From positions 1 to 64,000 of the forward strand of contig JADZAC010000054.1 of the NCBI GenBank assembly GCA_020852835.1: a DNA stretch of 64,000 nucleotides. The letters run 5' to 3'. The notes under the pieces are model-generated. The model searched no databases and had not been told where the DNA came from. It worked only from the letters and a program-made list of their open reading frames with translations. Positions 52,612 through 60,784 of this stretch are shown piece by piece. Position numbers and translations under genes: made by a program. The stretch is from Flavobacteriales bacterium (GTDB taxonomy: Bacteria; Bacteroidota; Bacteroidia; Flavobacteriales_F; PHOS-HE28). The number at the start of each line of letters is the position of its first letter. The first letter of the stretch is position 1.

Positions 52612-54018
52612 ATGAGCAAGATCAAGTTCGGAACCGACGGCTGGCGGGCCATCATCGCGCAGGAATTCACCGTGGACAATGTGGCGCGCGTCACCGTCGG
52701 GCTGGCCCGATGGCTCAAGCAGCATTTCCCCAAGGATACCGCCGTGGTGGTGGGCCATGATTGCCGCTTTGCCGGGGAGCTGTTTGCCGAAACCACGGCC
52801 AAGGTCCTGGTGAGCAACGGCATCAAAGTGCACTTGGCCAAGGGCTTCGTCAGCACGCCGATGGTATCGCTGGGCACGTTGCGCGTGAAGGCCAGCATGG
52901 GCGTGATCATCACTGCCAGCCATAACCCGCCGGGCTACAACGGCTACAAACTGAAGGGCTCCCACGGCGGCCCGTTGATCCCCGAACAGGTGCAGGAAGT
53001 GGAGGACCTGATCCCCGATGTGCACGGGGTGGACCTGGCCAATGTGGACCTGGCCAAGGCCAGGTCCGCCGGGTTGCTGGCGGACATCGCCCTGGAGGAC
53101 ATGTACGTGCAGCATGTGGAACAAAGCTTTGACCTGGCGGCGATCCGCAACAGCGGGCTGAAACTGGGCTACGACGCCATGTACGGCGCTGGCCAACGAG
53201 TGCTGCCGCGCGTGCTTCCGGGCACCACACTGCTGCACTGCGACCACAATCCCGGGTTCCACGGGCAGGCCCCTGAGCCCATCCACAAGAACCTGCTGGA
53301 GTTCTCGGAGCTGATCAAGGCCAAGCAGCTCGATTGCGGCCTGGCCACGGACGGCGACGCGGACCGCATCGGCCTGTACAACGGCCGCGGCGAGTTCATC
53401 GACTCGCACCACATCATCCTGCTGCTGATCCACTATTTGGTGAAGTACAAGCAGTTCACCGGCAAGGTGGTGGTGGCCACCAGCACCACGCCCAAGGTGC
53501 AGCGCATGTGCCAGCATTACGGCCTGGAGTACCAGGTCACCAAGATCGGCTTCAAGTGGATCTGCGGCATCATGATCACCGATGATGTGCTGTTGGGCGG
53601 CGAGGAAAGCGGCGGCATTGCCATCAAGGGCCACATACCGGAACGCGACGGCATTTGGATGGGCCTCACCATTTGGGAGTTCATGGCCAAGAGCGGCAAA
53701 AGCCTCGATGACCTGATCCAGGAGGTGTATGCGATCGTGGGCCCGTTCAGCTATGATCGTGACGACCTGCACATCACCGAGGAACTGAAGCAGCAGGTGC
53801 TCAAGGCCTGCGAAGCGGACGCCTACAAGCAGTTCGGAGCCTTCCTGCCGGTGAAGCGCGACACCATGGACGGCTACAAGTTCCTCTTCGAGAACGAGGA
53901 ATGGCTGATGATCCGCGCCAGCGGCACGGAGCCGGTGCTGCGGCTCTACGCGGGCGGAGCCACCATGGAGCGCGCCCGCGACATCCTCAACGCCTGCCGG
54001 GCCACCATTGGTGCCTGA
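52612..54018 (+). CDS. Phosphoglucomutase/phosphomannomutase family protein
   Basis: A 468-residue cytosolic alpha-D-phosphohexomutase. Active-site parts are complete: phosphoserine loop TASHNPPGYNGYK near 102, metal loop DGDADR near 247, sugar loop GEESGG near 330, and phosphate loop RASGTEP near 432. Whether it handles glucose, mannose or glucosamine phosphates cannot be told; GlmM usually has a GANxS active-site loop not seen here. Start at MSKIKFGTDGWR. Confidence 0.93.
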   Translation: MSKIKFGTDGWRAIIAQEFTVDNVARVTVGLARWLKQHFPKDTAVVVGHDCRFAGELFAETTAKVLVSNGIKVHLAKGFVSTPMVSLGTLRVKASMGVIITASHNPPGYNGYKLKGSHGGPLIPEQVQEVEDLIPDVHGVDLANVDLAKARSAGLLADIALEDMYVQHVEQSFDLAAIRNSGLKLGYDAMYGAGQRVLPRVLPGTTLLHCDHNPGFHGQAPEPIHKNLLEFSELIKAKQLDCGLATDGDADRIGLYNGRGEFIDSHHIILLLIHYLVKYKQFTGKVVVATSTTPKVQRMCQHYGLEYQVTKIGFKWICGIMITDDVLLGGEESGGIAIKGHIPERDGIWMGLTIWEFMAKSGKSLDDLIQEVYAIVGPFSYDRDDLHITEELKQQVLKACEADAYKQFGAFLPVKRDTMDGYKFLFENEEWLMIRASGTEPVLRLYAGGATMERARDILNACRATIGA

Positions 54019-54043
54019 AGGCGGCAACCGGCGAGGTGCACCC

Positions 54044-54943
54044 ATGGGGCGGCCTGGCACAGGGCAATGGCGCATACCGGCCTTGATCTGGGCCTGCCTG
54101 CTTGCCGTGCTTTGCACAGCCCCGGCCCAAGGGCAGCAACCCGCCGGAACCGACAGCCTGCACACGGGCAGGGCATGGCTGGTGGCGGGAGGTGCCGCCA
54201 CCTTTGCCGCGGGTTCGCTCATCGCCTTGGACCAAGCCTGGTACCAAGGGCATGAGCGTTCCGCATTCCATCTGTTCGATGACGGGGATGAATGGATGCA
54301 GGTGGACAAACTGGGGCATGCCCACAGCGCCTACCAGCTGGGGCGCGCAGGCCATGCGGCATTCCGCTGGGCAGGGCTGAAGGAAGGCACGGCCACCTGG
54401 CTGGGCGGGTCCATCGGCCTGCTTTACCTCACTGGCATCGAGTACTTGGACGGATATTCCTCCGCATGGGGATCCAGCGGTTGGGACATGGCGGCAAACA
54501 TGGGCGGTGCAGCGCTCTTCATCGGCCAGCAACAGCTCTGGCGGGAACAGCGCGTCCTGCTCAAGTGGTCCGCGCACCTCACGGACATGGCGCCATTGCG
54601 CCCGGAGGTGCTGGGCACCACGATACCGGAGCGCCTGCTGAAGGACTACAACGGCACCACCGTTTGGCTTAGCGCCAACCTCAATTCCATGGGCTGGAAG
54701 GAGCTGCCGCCTTGGCTGAACCTGGCGGCCGGCATGGGCGCCCACGGCATGGTGAATGCCCGCAGCAACACCGGCGCCTACAGGCAGTTCTACCTCGCGC
54801 CGGACATCGCTTTTTCACGCATCCCCACCGATAGCAAGTTCCTGCGCACCGCCTTCTTCCTGCTGGACGCGCTGAAGATGCCCGCACCGGCCGTGGAGTT
54901 GCGCAGCAGCGGCAAGGTGGTGGGGCACTGGCTTTTCTTCTGA
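54044..54943 (+). CDS. DUF2279-like exported protein
   Basis: A 299-residue protein. A hydrophobic signal-like segment (ALIWACLLAVLCTAPAQG, about 12-29) is followed by a domain resembling DUF2279/YfiM: DEWMQVDKLGHAHSAYQLGR near 85 and GIEYLDGYSSAWGSSGWDMAANMGG near 137, with further hydrophobic segments. Function is unknown; the family is predicted to be a membrane or periplasmic protein. The ATG at 54044 is used; GTG or TTG codons 11 to 12 codons earlier overlap the mutase stop. Confidence 0.75.
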   Translation: MGRPGTGQWRIPALIWACLLAVLCTAPAQGQQPAGTDSLHTGRAWLVAGGAATFAAGSLIALDQAWYQGHERSAFHLFDDGDEWMQVDKLGHAHSAYQLGRAGHAAFRWAGLKEGTATWLGGSIGLLYLTGIEYLDGYSSAWGSSGWDMAANMGGAALFIGQQQLWREQRVLLKWSAHLTDMAPLRPEVLGTTIPERLLKDYNGTTVWLSANLNSMGWKELPPWLNLAAGMGAHGMVNARSNTGAYRQFYLAPDIAFSRIPTDSKFLRTAFFLLDALKMPAPAVELRSSGKVVGHWLFF

Positions 54944-55030
54944 TCTCTTGGGGCGGCGGAAAGGATCTTGCGAGCGGGCGATCAAACCTTGGGGCCGCTC
55001 CTCGGTCCTACACCCCAACAACACAACCCG

Positions 55031-55978
55031 ATGAAGCTGCCATTGCATCTGATGTTCGCGCTACTGCTTGCCACCACCGCTTGGGCACAGGACCCGGCAG
55101 CAGACAGCACCGGATTGCCCGGTGACGATTTCAGCTTGGCGGGTGCGCTGGATATTTTCAAGCAGGCCAAGGACCTGGAAAGCTTCGAGCGGGCGTTGAA
55201 CGCGGACAATAGCCAAGTGAACAACTTGGACCTGGACGGCGACGGCCAGGTGGACTACGTACGGGTAGTGGACCATCGGGAGGGCGACGCACATGCCATT
55301 GTGATGCAGGTGGCGGTTTCCCAGCATGAAACCCAGGACGTGGCCGTGATCGAGCTGGAGAAAATGACGAAGGACGAAGCCGCCTTGCAGATCCGTGGGG
55401 CGGACGAGCTCTATGGTCCGGATGTTTTTGTGGAGCCCTTTGACGAGGAGGATGCCGGTACCAAGCCCTCCAAGGGCCCCATGGCTCCGGAACTGGTGCG
55501 GGTGCACGTGTGGGTGAACGTTTGGGGCTGGCCCTGTGTAACCTGGATGTACGGGCCGCGCTACGTGGTGTGGTCCTCGCCGTGGTACTGGGGCTACTAC
55601 CCACCGTGGTGGAGGCCGTGGAGGCCGCATCCGTACCGGATGTTTTGGGGCTGGCAGCGGCCGCGTTACGTGGTTTACCGGCCGGTATACGTATGCCGGG
55701 TGCCGCGTGCGCATACGGTGTACGTGCCCCGTGCCACGTATTCACCGCGGGTACGCACCGCCACGGCGCCGGTGATCGAAAGGAGGAAGGCCGACCGGAA
55801 CCGGCCTGCCGACCGGGCAAAGGTTGCGGAAGGCAGCGATCGGCGCAGCCAGGCCGGGCAACCAGGCAAGGTGCACGACCAAAGCATGGCCACCAAAGGG
55901 GGGGCGAAGGAAAAAGCCGGCCGTGGGCACATGGAGAAGGGGCCGGGCAAACAAAAACGGGTGAAGCGCGGTCGGTAG
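55031..55978 (+). CDS. Exported Trp/Tyr/Arg-rich protein of unknown function
   Basis: A 315-residue protein with a signal peptide (about 1-19, FALLLATTAWAQ). Residues about 50-140 form an acidic folded domain with a LDLDGDGQVDYVRV segment that resembles a calcium-binding DxDxDG loop. Residues about 155-235 are dominated by Trp, Tyr, Pro and Arg (for example SSPWYWGYYPPWWRPWRPHPYR), and the C-terminal 80 are very basic. I know of related Bacteroidota hypothetical proteins but no assigned role. Trp/Tyr-rich patches can bind sugars or membranes; that is speculation. Convergent with the NUDIX gene 12 bases away. Confidence 0.78.
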   Translation: MKLPLHLMFALLLATTAWAQDPAADSTGLPGDDFSLAGALDIFKQAKDLESFERALNADNSQVNNLDLDGDGQVDYVRVVDHREGDAHAIVMQVAVSQHETQDVAVIELEKMTKDEAALQIRGADELYGPDVFVEPFDEEDAGTKPSKGPMAPELVRVHVWVNVWGWPCVTWMYGPRYVVWSSPWYWGYYPPWWRPWRPHPYRMFWGWQRPRYVVYRPVYVCRVPRAHTVYVPRATYSPRVRTATAPVIERRKADRNRPADRAKVAEGSDRRSQAGQPGKVHDQSMATKGGAKEKAGRGHMEKGPGKQKRVKRGR

Positions 55979-55990
55979 TTGGCCGTGGCC

Positions 55991-56548
55991 TCACCCCAGC
56001 CTGCCCTCCAGCAGCATCAATTGCACCTTCAGCACGGCGGCCACGGTGAGGCTGTCGCGCACTTCGCCACGCTGCACCATGGCGTACAGTTCCGCGAAAG
56101 GCAGCTTGCGTTGTTCCAGTTGCTCATCATGGTCGGGCTGGGGCGCGTGAAATGTGAGCCCTTGCGCCACAAAGATCACGGCCTGCTCATCGCTGGCGCT
56201 GTTGCTCAGGTCCATCTGCAAGATCTCCGTCCAACGCGCCGCTTCAATGCCCACCTCCTCGCGCAGTTCGCGCTTGGCGCTCTCCTGTGCGGGCACCCCG
56301 CGCTGGCCGCCGCCTTCGGGCATTTCCCAGTTGTACGCCTCCAGCGGATAGCGGTACTGGCCCACGATCCACGTGTTCAGCGCTTCATCCAGCGGGATCA
56401 CGCCCACGGCAATGTTCTTGAAATGGATCACGCCGTACACGCCTTGCTTGCCCCCGGGGTCGATCACCTCATGGTGCGTAACGGCGATCCACGGCGTTTC
56501 ATAGGCATGCCGCTCGCTCAAGGTGGTCCAGGGCCCGCGCTTCTTCAT
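55991..56548 (-). CDS. NUDIX hydrolase (ADP-ribose pyrophosphatase-like)
   Basis: A 185-residue cytosolic hydrolase. The Nudix helix is visible as RELREEVGIEA near 106, with GGGQRGVPAQES before it. The Glu normally eight residues before the RE pair is not at its usual place, though E-rich loops nearby may compensate, as seen in some relatives. QYRYPLEAYNWEMPEGGG near 77 resembles ADP-ribose pyrophosphatases. The start MKKRGPW is favoured by length over an ATG 28 codons upstream. Confidence 0.88.
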   Translation of the reverse strand: MKKRGPWTTLSERHAYETPWIAVTHHEVIDPGGKQGVYGVIHFKNIAVGVIPLDEALNTWIVGQYRYPLEAYNWEMPEGGGQRGVPAQESAKRELREEVGIEAARWTEILQMDLSNSASDEQAVIFVAQGLTFHAPQPDHDEQLEQRKLPFAELYAMVQRGEVRDSLTVAAVLKVQLMLLEGRLG

Positions 56549-56700
56549 GGGGGTAAAGATGTGGGGAATTGGACTGCCGCGAGCACGCCAAGCGAGCGTG
56601 GCGTAAAGCCCACTCGGCGTCTTGGCGGTCATCCCCGCATGCTTCGCGGTTTCGATTGAGATGTGTCCGACCTATTGGGCGTTTTGGCGGTGAACCTCCA

Positions 56701-57468
56701 TCACCTGCTCGAAGGATCCAGCCGGAACTGGATGTCCAGCTTCATCACGCTGCGCACCCGTTTTCCGTCCTTGATGGCCGGTTCCCAGCAGATCGTTCGC
56801 GCCAACCGCATGGCCTCCTCATCACAGCCGCCGCCGAGAAAGTTGAGGGTGCGCAAGTTGCTCACACTGCCGCCGGTCTCCACTACAAACTCAATGGATA
56901 CCTTGCCTTGGATATCGAGCCGGAACGCTTCGGGCGGGTATTTGAGGTTGGAGGCCAGGAAGGCCGGCAGCGCCTGCAGGCCGCCGTCCATTCGCGGTGC
57001 GGCAAGCGTATCCACTTGGCGGTCTGCATACAACACGTTGCTGCCGTCCACTTCCCGGTCTGCGGGCAGCGGCGAACAGGAGGGGCCCTTGGCGTGCAGC
57101 TTCCGGTAGCGTTTGGCATTGAACGGGATGGTGATGCTGTGGTCACTGTCGAGCACGGTACCGCCCACCGAGGCAGGTTTCCAGCGGATCATGCGCGCCA
57201 GGCGCAAGGCTTCGGCATCGCAGGCTGGCTCCAAGGGGATCTGCACCCGCAGTTGGCTGCTCGACCCGTCGGCCATTACCTTGAAGGCCACTACCACCTC
57301 GCCCTCGGTGCCAGCGGCCAAGGCCGCCTCGGGAAAGCGTTGTTCCTGCTGCAGCAACCAGTTCACCGCTTGTTTGCCGCCCAAAGGTTCCGGTGCGGAG
57401 AAACTTTGTGCGAGGGCGGCGGGCAACAACAGCAGCGCAGTGGCAAGCAAGGTGGTGATGCGTGGCAT
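56701..57468 (-). CDS. Exported protein with two TonB C-terminal domains
   Basis: A 255-residue protein with a signal peptide (about 1-20, LLLLPAALAQS). Two TonB_C-like domains follow: about 30-110 (RFPEAALAAGTEGEVVVAFKV) and about 165-250 (KYPPEAFRLDIQGKVSIEFVVE, ending VMKLDIQFRL). A normal TonB is anchored and has a Pro-rich linker and one domain; here both the linker and a clear ExbB-type membrane helix are missing. A soluble scaffold or cell-wall-linked protein is possible. Divergent from the Smr gene with 18 bases between start codons. Confidence 0.82.
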   Translation of the reverse strand: MPRITTLLATALLLLPAALAQSFSAPEPLGGKQAVNWLLQQEQRFPEAALAAGTEGEVVVAFKVMADGSSSQLRVQIPLEPACDAEALRLARMIRWKPASVGGTVLDSDHSITIPFNAKRYRKLHAKGPSCSPLPADREVDGSNVLYADRQVDTLAAPRMDGGLQALPAFLASNLKYPPEAFRLDIQGKVSIEFVVETGGSVSNLRTLNFLGGGCDEEAMRLARTICWEPAIKDGKRVRSVMKLDIQFRLDPSSR

Positions 57469-57474
57469 GATCCG

Positions 57475-57482
57475 TAAATTTG
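57475..57482 (+). promoter_or_regulatory. -7 element of the Smr gene within an 18-base divergent gap
   Basis: TAAATTTG, an exact TAnnTTTG match, ends 4 bases before the Smr-gene ATG, so a leaderless mRNA is likely. It overlaps the region upstream of the divergent gene's start. Confidence 0.6.
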
Positions 57483-57486
57483 CACA

Positions 57487-58077
57487 ATGTCCGCGCAACG
57501 GCAATTGGCACCCGGTGATGAAGTCTCCTTCCTCAATGAGGTGGGCGGCGGCATGGTATTGGCCAATGTGGGGCGGGACCGTGTGAAGGTGCGCACCCAT
57601 GACGGATTCGAGCTGGTGTACCCCGTGAATGAGCTGGTGCCCAACAGCTGCGATCCAAGCCGTGCGGTGAGCGATCATCATGCCCGCTTGCGGGCCTCCA
57701 ACGACCGGTTGGCCGAGCGCATCCAGCGGGACAAAGGGCGTGGGGCTTCACCGGAAAACAGTGGCCGTGCGCACCAGGCGGTGGAGGATCCGGCGGTGAT
57801 GGTGGTGGACCTCCACCTGAACAAGTTGGTGGAGGATGAACGGGCGTTGAGCGATGGGGAGAAGCTGAGCTTTCAGCTGGATTATTTCGAGCGTCGGCTG
57901 AATGCGGCGATCCGCGAGCGCAAGCGGCGCGTCATTGTGATCCATGGCGTAGGCGAAGGGGTGCTGCGCGAAGAAGTACGCAAGGCCTTGCAGTTCTATC
58001 AGGGCGTGCGCTTTGATGACGCGGACCCCCGGCGCTACGGCCACGGGGCCACGGCAGTGGAGATCCTTCACTACTGA
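57487..58077 (+). CDS. Smr-domain protein (DUF2027-type N-terminus)
   Basis: A 196-residue protein. The N-terminal 55 residues look like the small SH3-like part of Bacteroidota DUF2027 (PGDEVSFLNEVGGGMVLANVGRD). The C-terminal 90 form an Smr domain: DLHLNKLV near 107 (the DxH motif) and VIVIHGVGEGVLREEVRKAL near 148 (the HGxGxG motif). Smr domains cleave branched DNA or mRNA on stalled ribosomes. The middle region lacks the longer DUF2027 domain, so this is a shortened form. Confidence 0.88.
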   Translation: MSAQRQLAPGDEVSFLNEVGGGMVLANVGRDRVKVRTHDGFELVYPVNELVPNSCDPSRAVSDHHARLRASNDRLAERIQRDKGRGASPENSGRAHQAVEDPAVMVVDLHLNKLVEDERALSDGEKLSFQLDYFERRLNAAIRERKRRVIVIHGVGEGVLREEVRKALQFYQGVRFDDADPRRYGHGATAVEILHY

Positions 58078-58106
58078 GGCAGGTTCACCGGAACGTTCCT
58101 TGACAT

Positions 58107-58507
58107 CCCGCGCATCGCTCCGCCGCTTCTTCTGCCGCAAGGCCGGAGGGGAGGAAAGTCCGGGCAGCAAAGGGCACCGTGCTTCCTAACGGGAAGGGGT
58201 GCCGTCGGCGACGGCGGCACCACGGACAGTGCAACAGAAAGCAAACCGCCGATGGCCGCAAGGCACAGGCATGGGTGAAAGGGTGGTGCAAGAGACCACC
58301 GCGCCGCCAGTGATGGCGGCGGCTGGAAAACCCCACGGGCTGAAAGGCCAAATAGGCCGGGGATCCCGCCTTCGGGCGTGAAAAGGACGGCCCGTCCGAT
58401 CCCGGCGGGTAGGTCGATAGAGGCTGCGCGTGAGCGCAGTCCCAGATAAATGGCGGAGTTCCGCGTGCCCGCACGTGGAAACAGGATCCGGCTTACAGAT
58501 GCGCGGG
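58107..58507 (+). ncRNA. rnpB: RNase P RNA (bacterial type A)
   Basis: The 401-base RNA is the catalytic part of RNase P, which trims tRNA 5' ends. Helix P1 is formed by CCCGCGCATC (58107-58116) and GATGCGCGGG (58498-58507). Conserved core blocks are present: GAGGAAAGTCCGGGC at about 58151, ACAGAAA at about 58232, AGATAAATGG at about 58444, and the terminal ACAGGATCCGGCTTA at about 58481. Open frames over this stretch are shadows. A perfect terminator follows 13 bases downstream. No clear -7 box found upstream. Confidence 0.97.
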
Positions 58508-58520
58508 CCTTTTATTAAAT

Positions 58521-58559
58521 ACGGCCCCGGCGTTGCGCCGGGGCCGTATTTTTTTTTTG
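58521..58559 (+). terminator. Rho-independent terminator of rnpB
   Basis: ACGGCCCCGGCG (58521-58532), TTG loop, CGCCGGGGCCGT (58536-58547), then A and eleven or so T. The strongest terminator in the window. Confidence 0.95.
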
Positions 58560-58679
58560 CGTCCTGCGGCAAACGGTACACCGGCGCGCCGGCCGATCAA
58601 CCGCCACCCTGATGGGCATCATTGACATGCGGGCCGGCATGCAATTGCTTCATGTCCGGTAATAACCGTTTTCGCAGCC

Positions 58680-59411
58680 ATGTCCCGATTCCGCCTCCTG
58701 TTGTTGCTTGTCTTGGCCCTGGCAGCTTGTAAAAAGGATGGCCCGGCCCCGCCACAACCGCAACCGGCCTCCACCGCCTCCACCCTGCTGCTCGAACATG
58801 AAGTGGACGCCATGGGCCTGGCTTTCGACTCCATTCTGTACGTGAACGCAGCCGGGCATGCCTACGGGGTAACCCGCTTGGAATACTACCTGAGCGGGCT
58901 GACACTGCTCGGTTCACCGGGCACACCGGACCTGGAGATCCCAGGGCCTTGGTACGTGAATGCCGAGGGCCAGACCGCCTTTAAGCTCGGTACGCTCCCC
59001 GGCGGCACATACAGCGGGGTGGCCGTACAGTTGGGCCTGCCGCCGGGCTTGAACCAGACCGGCGCGCTGCCGGCCACATTGGAAAACTTGAACATGGCGT
59101 GGCCGGACCCCATGGGGGGCGGATACCACTTCATGAAGTTCGAAGGCCACTTCATACACAATGGCACGGCGGCTGGCTTCGCCATGCACCTGGGCCGTAA
59201 TGAGCAGCTGGTGCATTGCAGCATGCCCGCCACATTCACGCTGGACGGCACGGCGGACACCTTGGCACTGCGGTTCAATCTGAACGAAGTGTTCCGCAAC
59301 CCGCACACCTATGACCTGGCCACGGGCAACCAAAGCATGGGCAGCATGGTGCTCATGGGCCTGCTGCGCGACAACTGCGCCGATGCCTTCACCTTCGAGC
59401 ACCGGCCATGA
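58680..59411 (+). CDS. MbnP-family lipoprotein (copper-site protein candidate)
   Basis: A 243-residue lipoprotein: LALAACKKDG places a lipidated Cys near 17. The body matches the MbnP-like domain (LEYYLSGLTLLG near 63, GGTYSGVAVQLGLP near 105, GGGYHFMKFEGHF near 143, and the C-terminal DNCADAFTFEHRP). In methanotrophs MbnP binds copper through a kynurenine that MbnH makes from a Trp. A Trp just before the GGGYHFMKFEGHF segment (MAWPDP near 138) is a candidate. The stop overlaps the next gene by four bases, and that gene encodes the MbnH-like diheme partner. Confidence 0.85.
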   Translation: MSRFRLLLLLVLALAACKKDGPAPPQPQPASTASTLLLEHEVDAMGLAFDSILYVNAAGHAYGVTRLEYYLSGLTLLGSPGTPDLEIPGPWYVNAEGQTAFKLGTLPGGTYSGVAVQLGLPPGLNQTGALPATLENLNMAWPDPMGGGYHFMKFEGHFIHNGTAAGFAMHLGRNEQLVHCSMPATFTLDGTADTLALRFNLNEVFRNPHTYDLATGNQSMGSMVLMGLLRDNCADAFTFEHRP

Positions 59412-60442
59412 ACAAGGCCAGCGCCGCCCTGTTGTTCCTCTTCTTAGGCCTGTGGCTCGGCACGGGCTGCCGCCATGAAGCGCAAGAGCCGGTGGATCCC
59501 TGCGCCTCAGGCACCACGCCGCTGCAGCTGGACCTTCCGGCGTATGCACCGCCACCGGTGATCCCTGCGGACAACCCGCTTACCGTGGAGGGTGTGGCCC
59601 TGGGGCGCAGGCTGTATTACGACACCCTGCTCTCCCTCAATGGCCCGTACCAAGGCTTCGCCTGTGCCAGTTGCCACCACCAGGACAAGGCCTTCACCGT
59701 ACCCACGGCGGGAACCAATGTGCTCTCCCATGCCAACCTGGGCTGGAGCACCCATTTCCTGTGGAACGGAGGGGTGGAAGGCACCTTGGAGGATGTGATG
59801 CGCTTTGAAGTGGAGGAATTCTTCCAGGTGGACATCCAAGCGCTGCGCGCCCGCCCGGAGTATCCGGCACTGTTCCGGCAAGCGTTCGGCACCTGCAGCA
59901 TCACCGCCCGGGAGGTGGCCATGGCGTTGGCACAATGGATGCGGCGGATCACCTCGTTCAACAGCCGCTTCGACCAGTACTTGCGCTATGAGGGAACGTT
60001 GAGCCCGCAAGAGCTCAGCGGCATGAACCTTTTCCTTACCGAAGCCGGTGATTGTTTCCACTGCCACAGCCTGCCATTGATGACCGACAATGCCTTCCAC
60101 AACATCGGCTTGGACAGCATCTTCAGCGGCACCGGGGTTGGGCGCTACGCCGTTACCGGAAACCCCTTCGACCTGGGCGCGTTCAAGACACCCACCTTGC
60201 GCAACATCGCCCAAACCGCCCCCTACATGCACGACGGGCGGTTCCAGACCTTGGAGGAAGTGCTCGCTTTCTACAGCGGAGGGGTGCACCATTCGCCCAG
60301 CTTGGACCCGATCATGACCAAGCCGGGCACTGGCCTGACCTTGGGCCTCACCCCGCAGCAGAAAGCGGACCTGGTTGCCTTCCTGCACACGCTGACCGAT
60401 GAGGATTTCCTCACGGACCCTGCCTTGGGGAGCCCCTTTTGA
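59408..60442 (+). CDS. Diheme cytochrome c peroxidase family protein (MbnH/MauG-like)
   Basis: A 344-residue lipoprotein-type protein: LWLGTGC places Cys near 21. Two heme-attachment motifs CASCH near 82 and CFHCH near 218 define the MauG/bacterial cytochrome c peroxidase superfamily; ALGRRLYYDTLLS near 60 and FKTPTLRNIAQTAPYMHDGRF near 259 are typical. Members either reduce H2O2 or oxidise residues of a partner protein. The four-base overlap with an MbnP-like gene points to the MbnH role (Trp to kynurenine). The acidic or tyrosine axial ligand cannot be fixed by eye. Confidence 0.9.
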   Translation: MNKASAALLFLFLGLWLGTGCRHEAQEPVDPCASGTTPLQLDLPAYAPPPVIPADNPLTVEGVALGRRLYYDTLLSLNGPYQGFACASCHHQDKAFTVPTAGTNVLSHANLGWSTHFLWNGGVEGTLEDVMRFEVEEFFQVDIQALRARPEYPALFRQAFGTCSITAREVAMALAQWMRRITSFNSRFDQYLRYEGTLSPQELSGMNLFLTEAGDCFHCHSLPLMTDNAFHNIGLDSIFSGTGVGRYAVTGNPFDLGAFKTPTLRNIAQTAPYMHDGRFQTLEEVLAFYSGGVHHSPSLDPIMTKPGTGLTLGLTPQQKADLVAFLHTLTDEDFLTDPALGSPF

Positions 60443-60784
60443 CCGGGGCAAACGCATGCAGCGGGCCGTGCGTTGTCCGGCATGGCGCAACGTTGTGTTC
60501 GGCATCAAGGAATACCCTTCGGCATGGTGTGGTGTTGGCCCTTGGGCTGCGCGCATGCTGCGCACCTTGCTGAGCAGGGCCGGATCGGCCGTGCCCTTTG
60601 GCCGATCCTCAAGGCCGTTCGCGTATTTCACGCTGTATTCATCCATACCTCGCCCTGAGCGGGGCCGAAGGCCGGCACACCGATCCCCGAGCGCCGATCC
60701 GGGCCTTCGATCGTTGGACCTTGGATGCGCTTGCCCTGCGTTCCGGCTTCGCCACAATGCGTACACCTCTACTTTCGCGGCTCC
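60443..60784. other. 342-base intergenic region with repeats and promoter
   Basis: No supportable gene. It holds an inverted repeat GGATCGGCC (60582-60590) with GGCCGATCC (60600-60608), a 'CCCTGAGCGGGGCCGAAGG' REP-like stretch at about 60653-60671, and at the right end a TACTTTCG -7-like element for the Crp gene. Confidence 0.55.
60770..60777 (+). promoter_or_regulatory. -7-like element of the Crp/Fnr gene
   Basis: TACTTTCG followed by CGGC, 7 bases before the ATG, implying a very short leader. It shares 12 bases with the element at 52576. Confidence 0.52.

Noticed and set aside
58085-58612. Several short open frames on both strands
   Set aside because: They overlie the RNase P RNA and its terminator and have no protein-like features.
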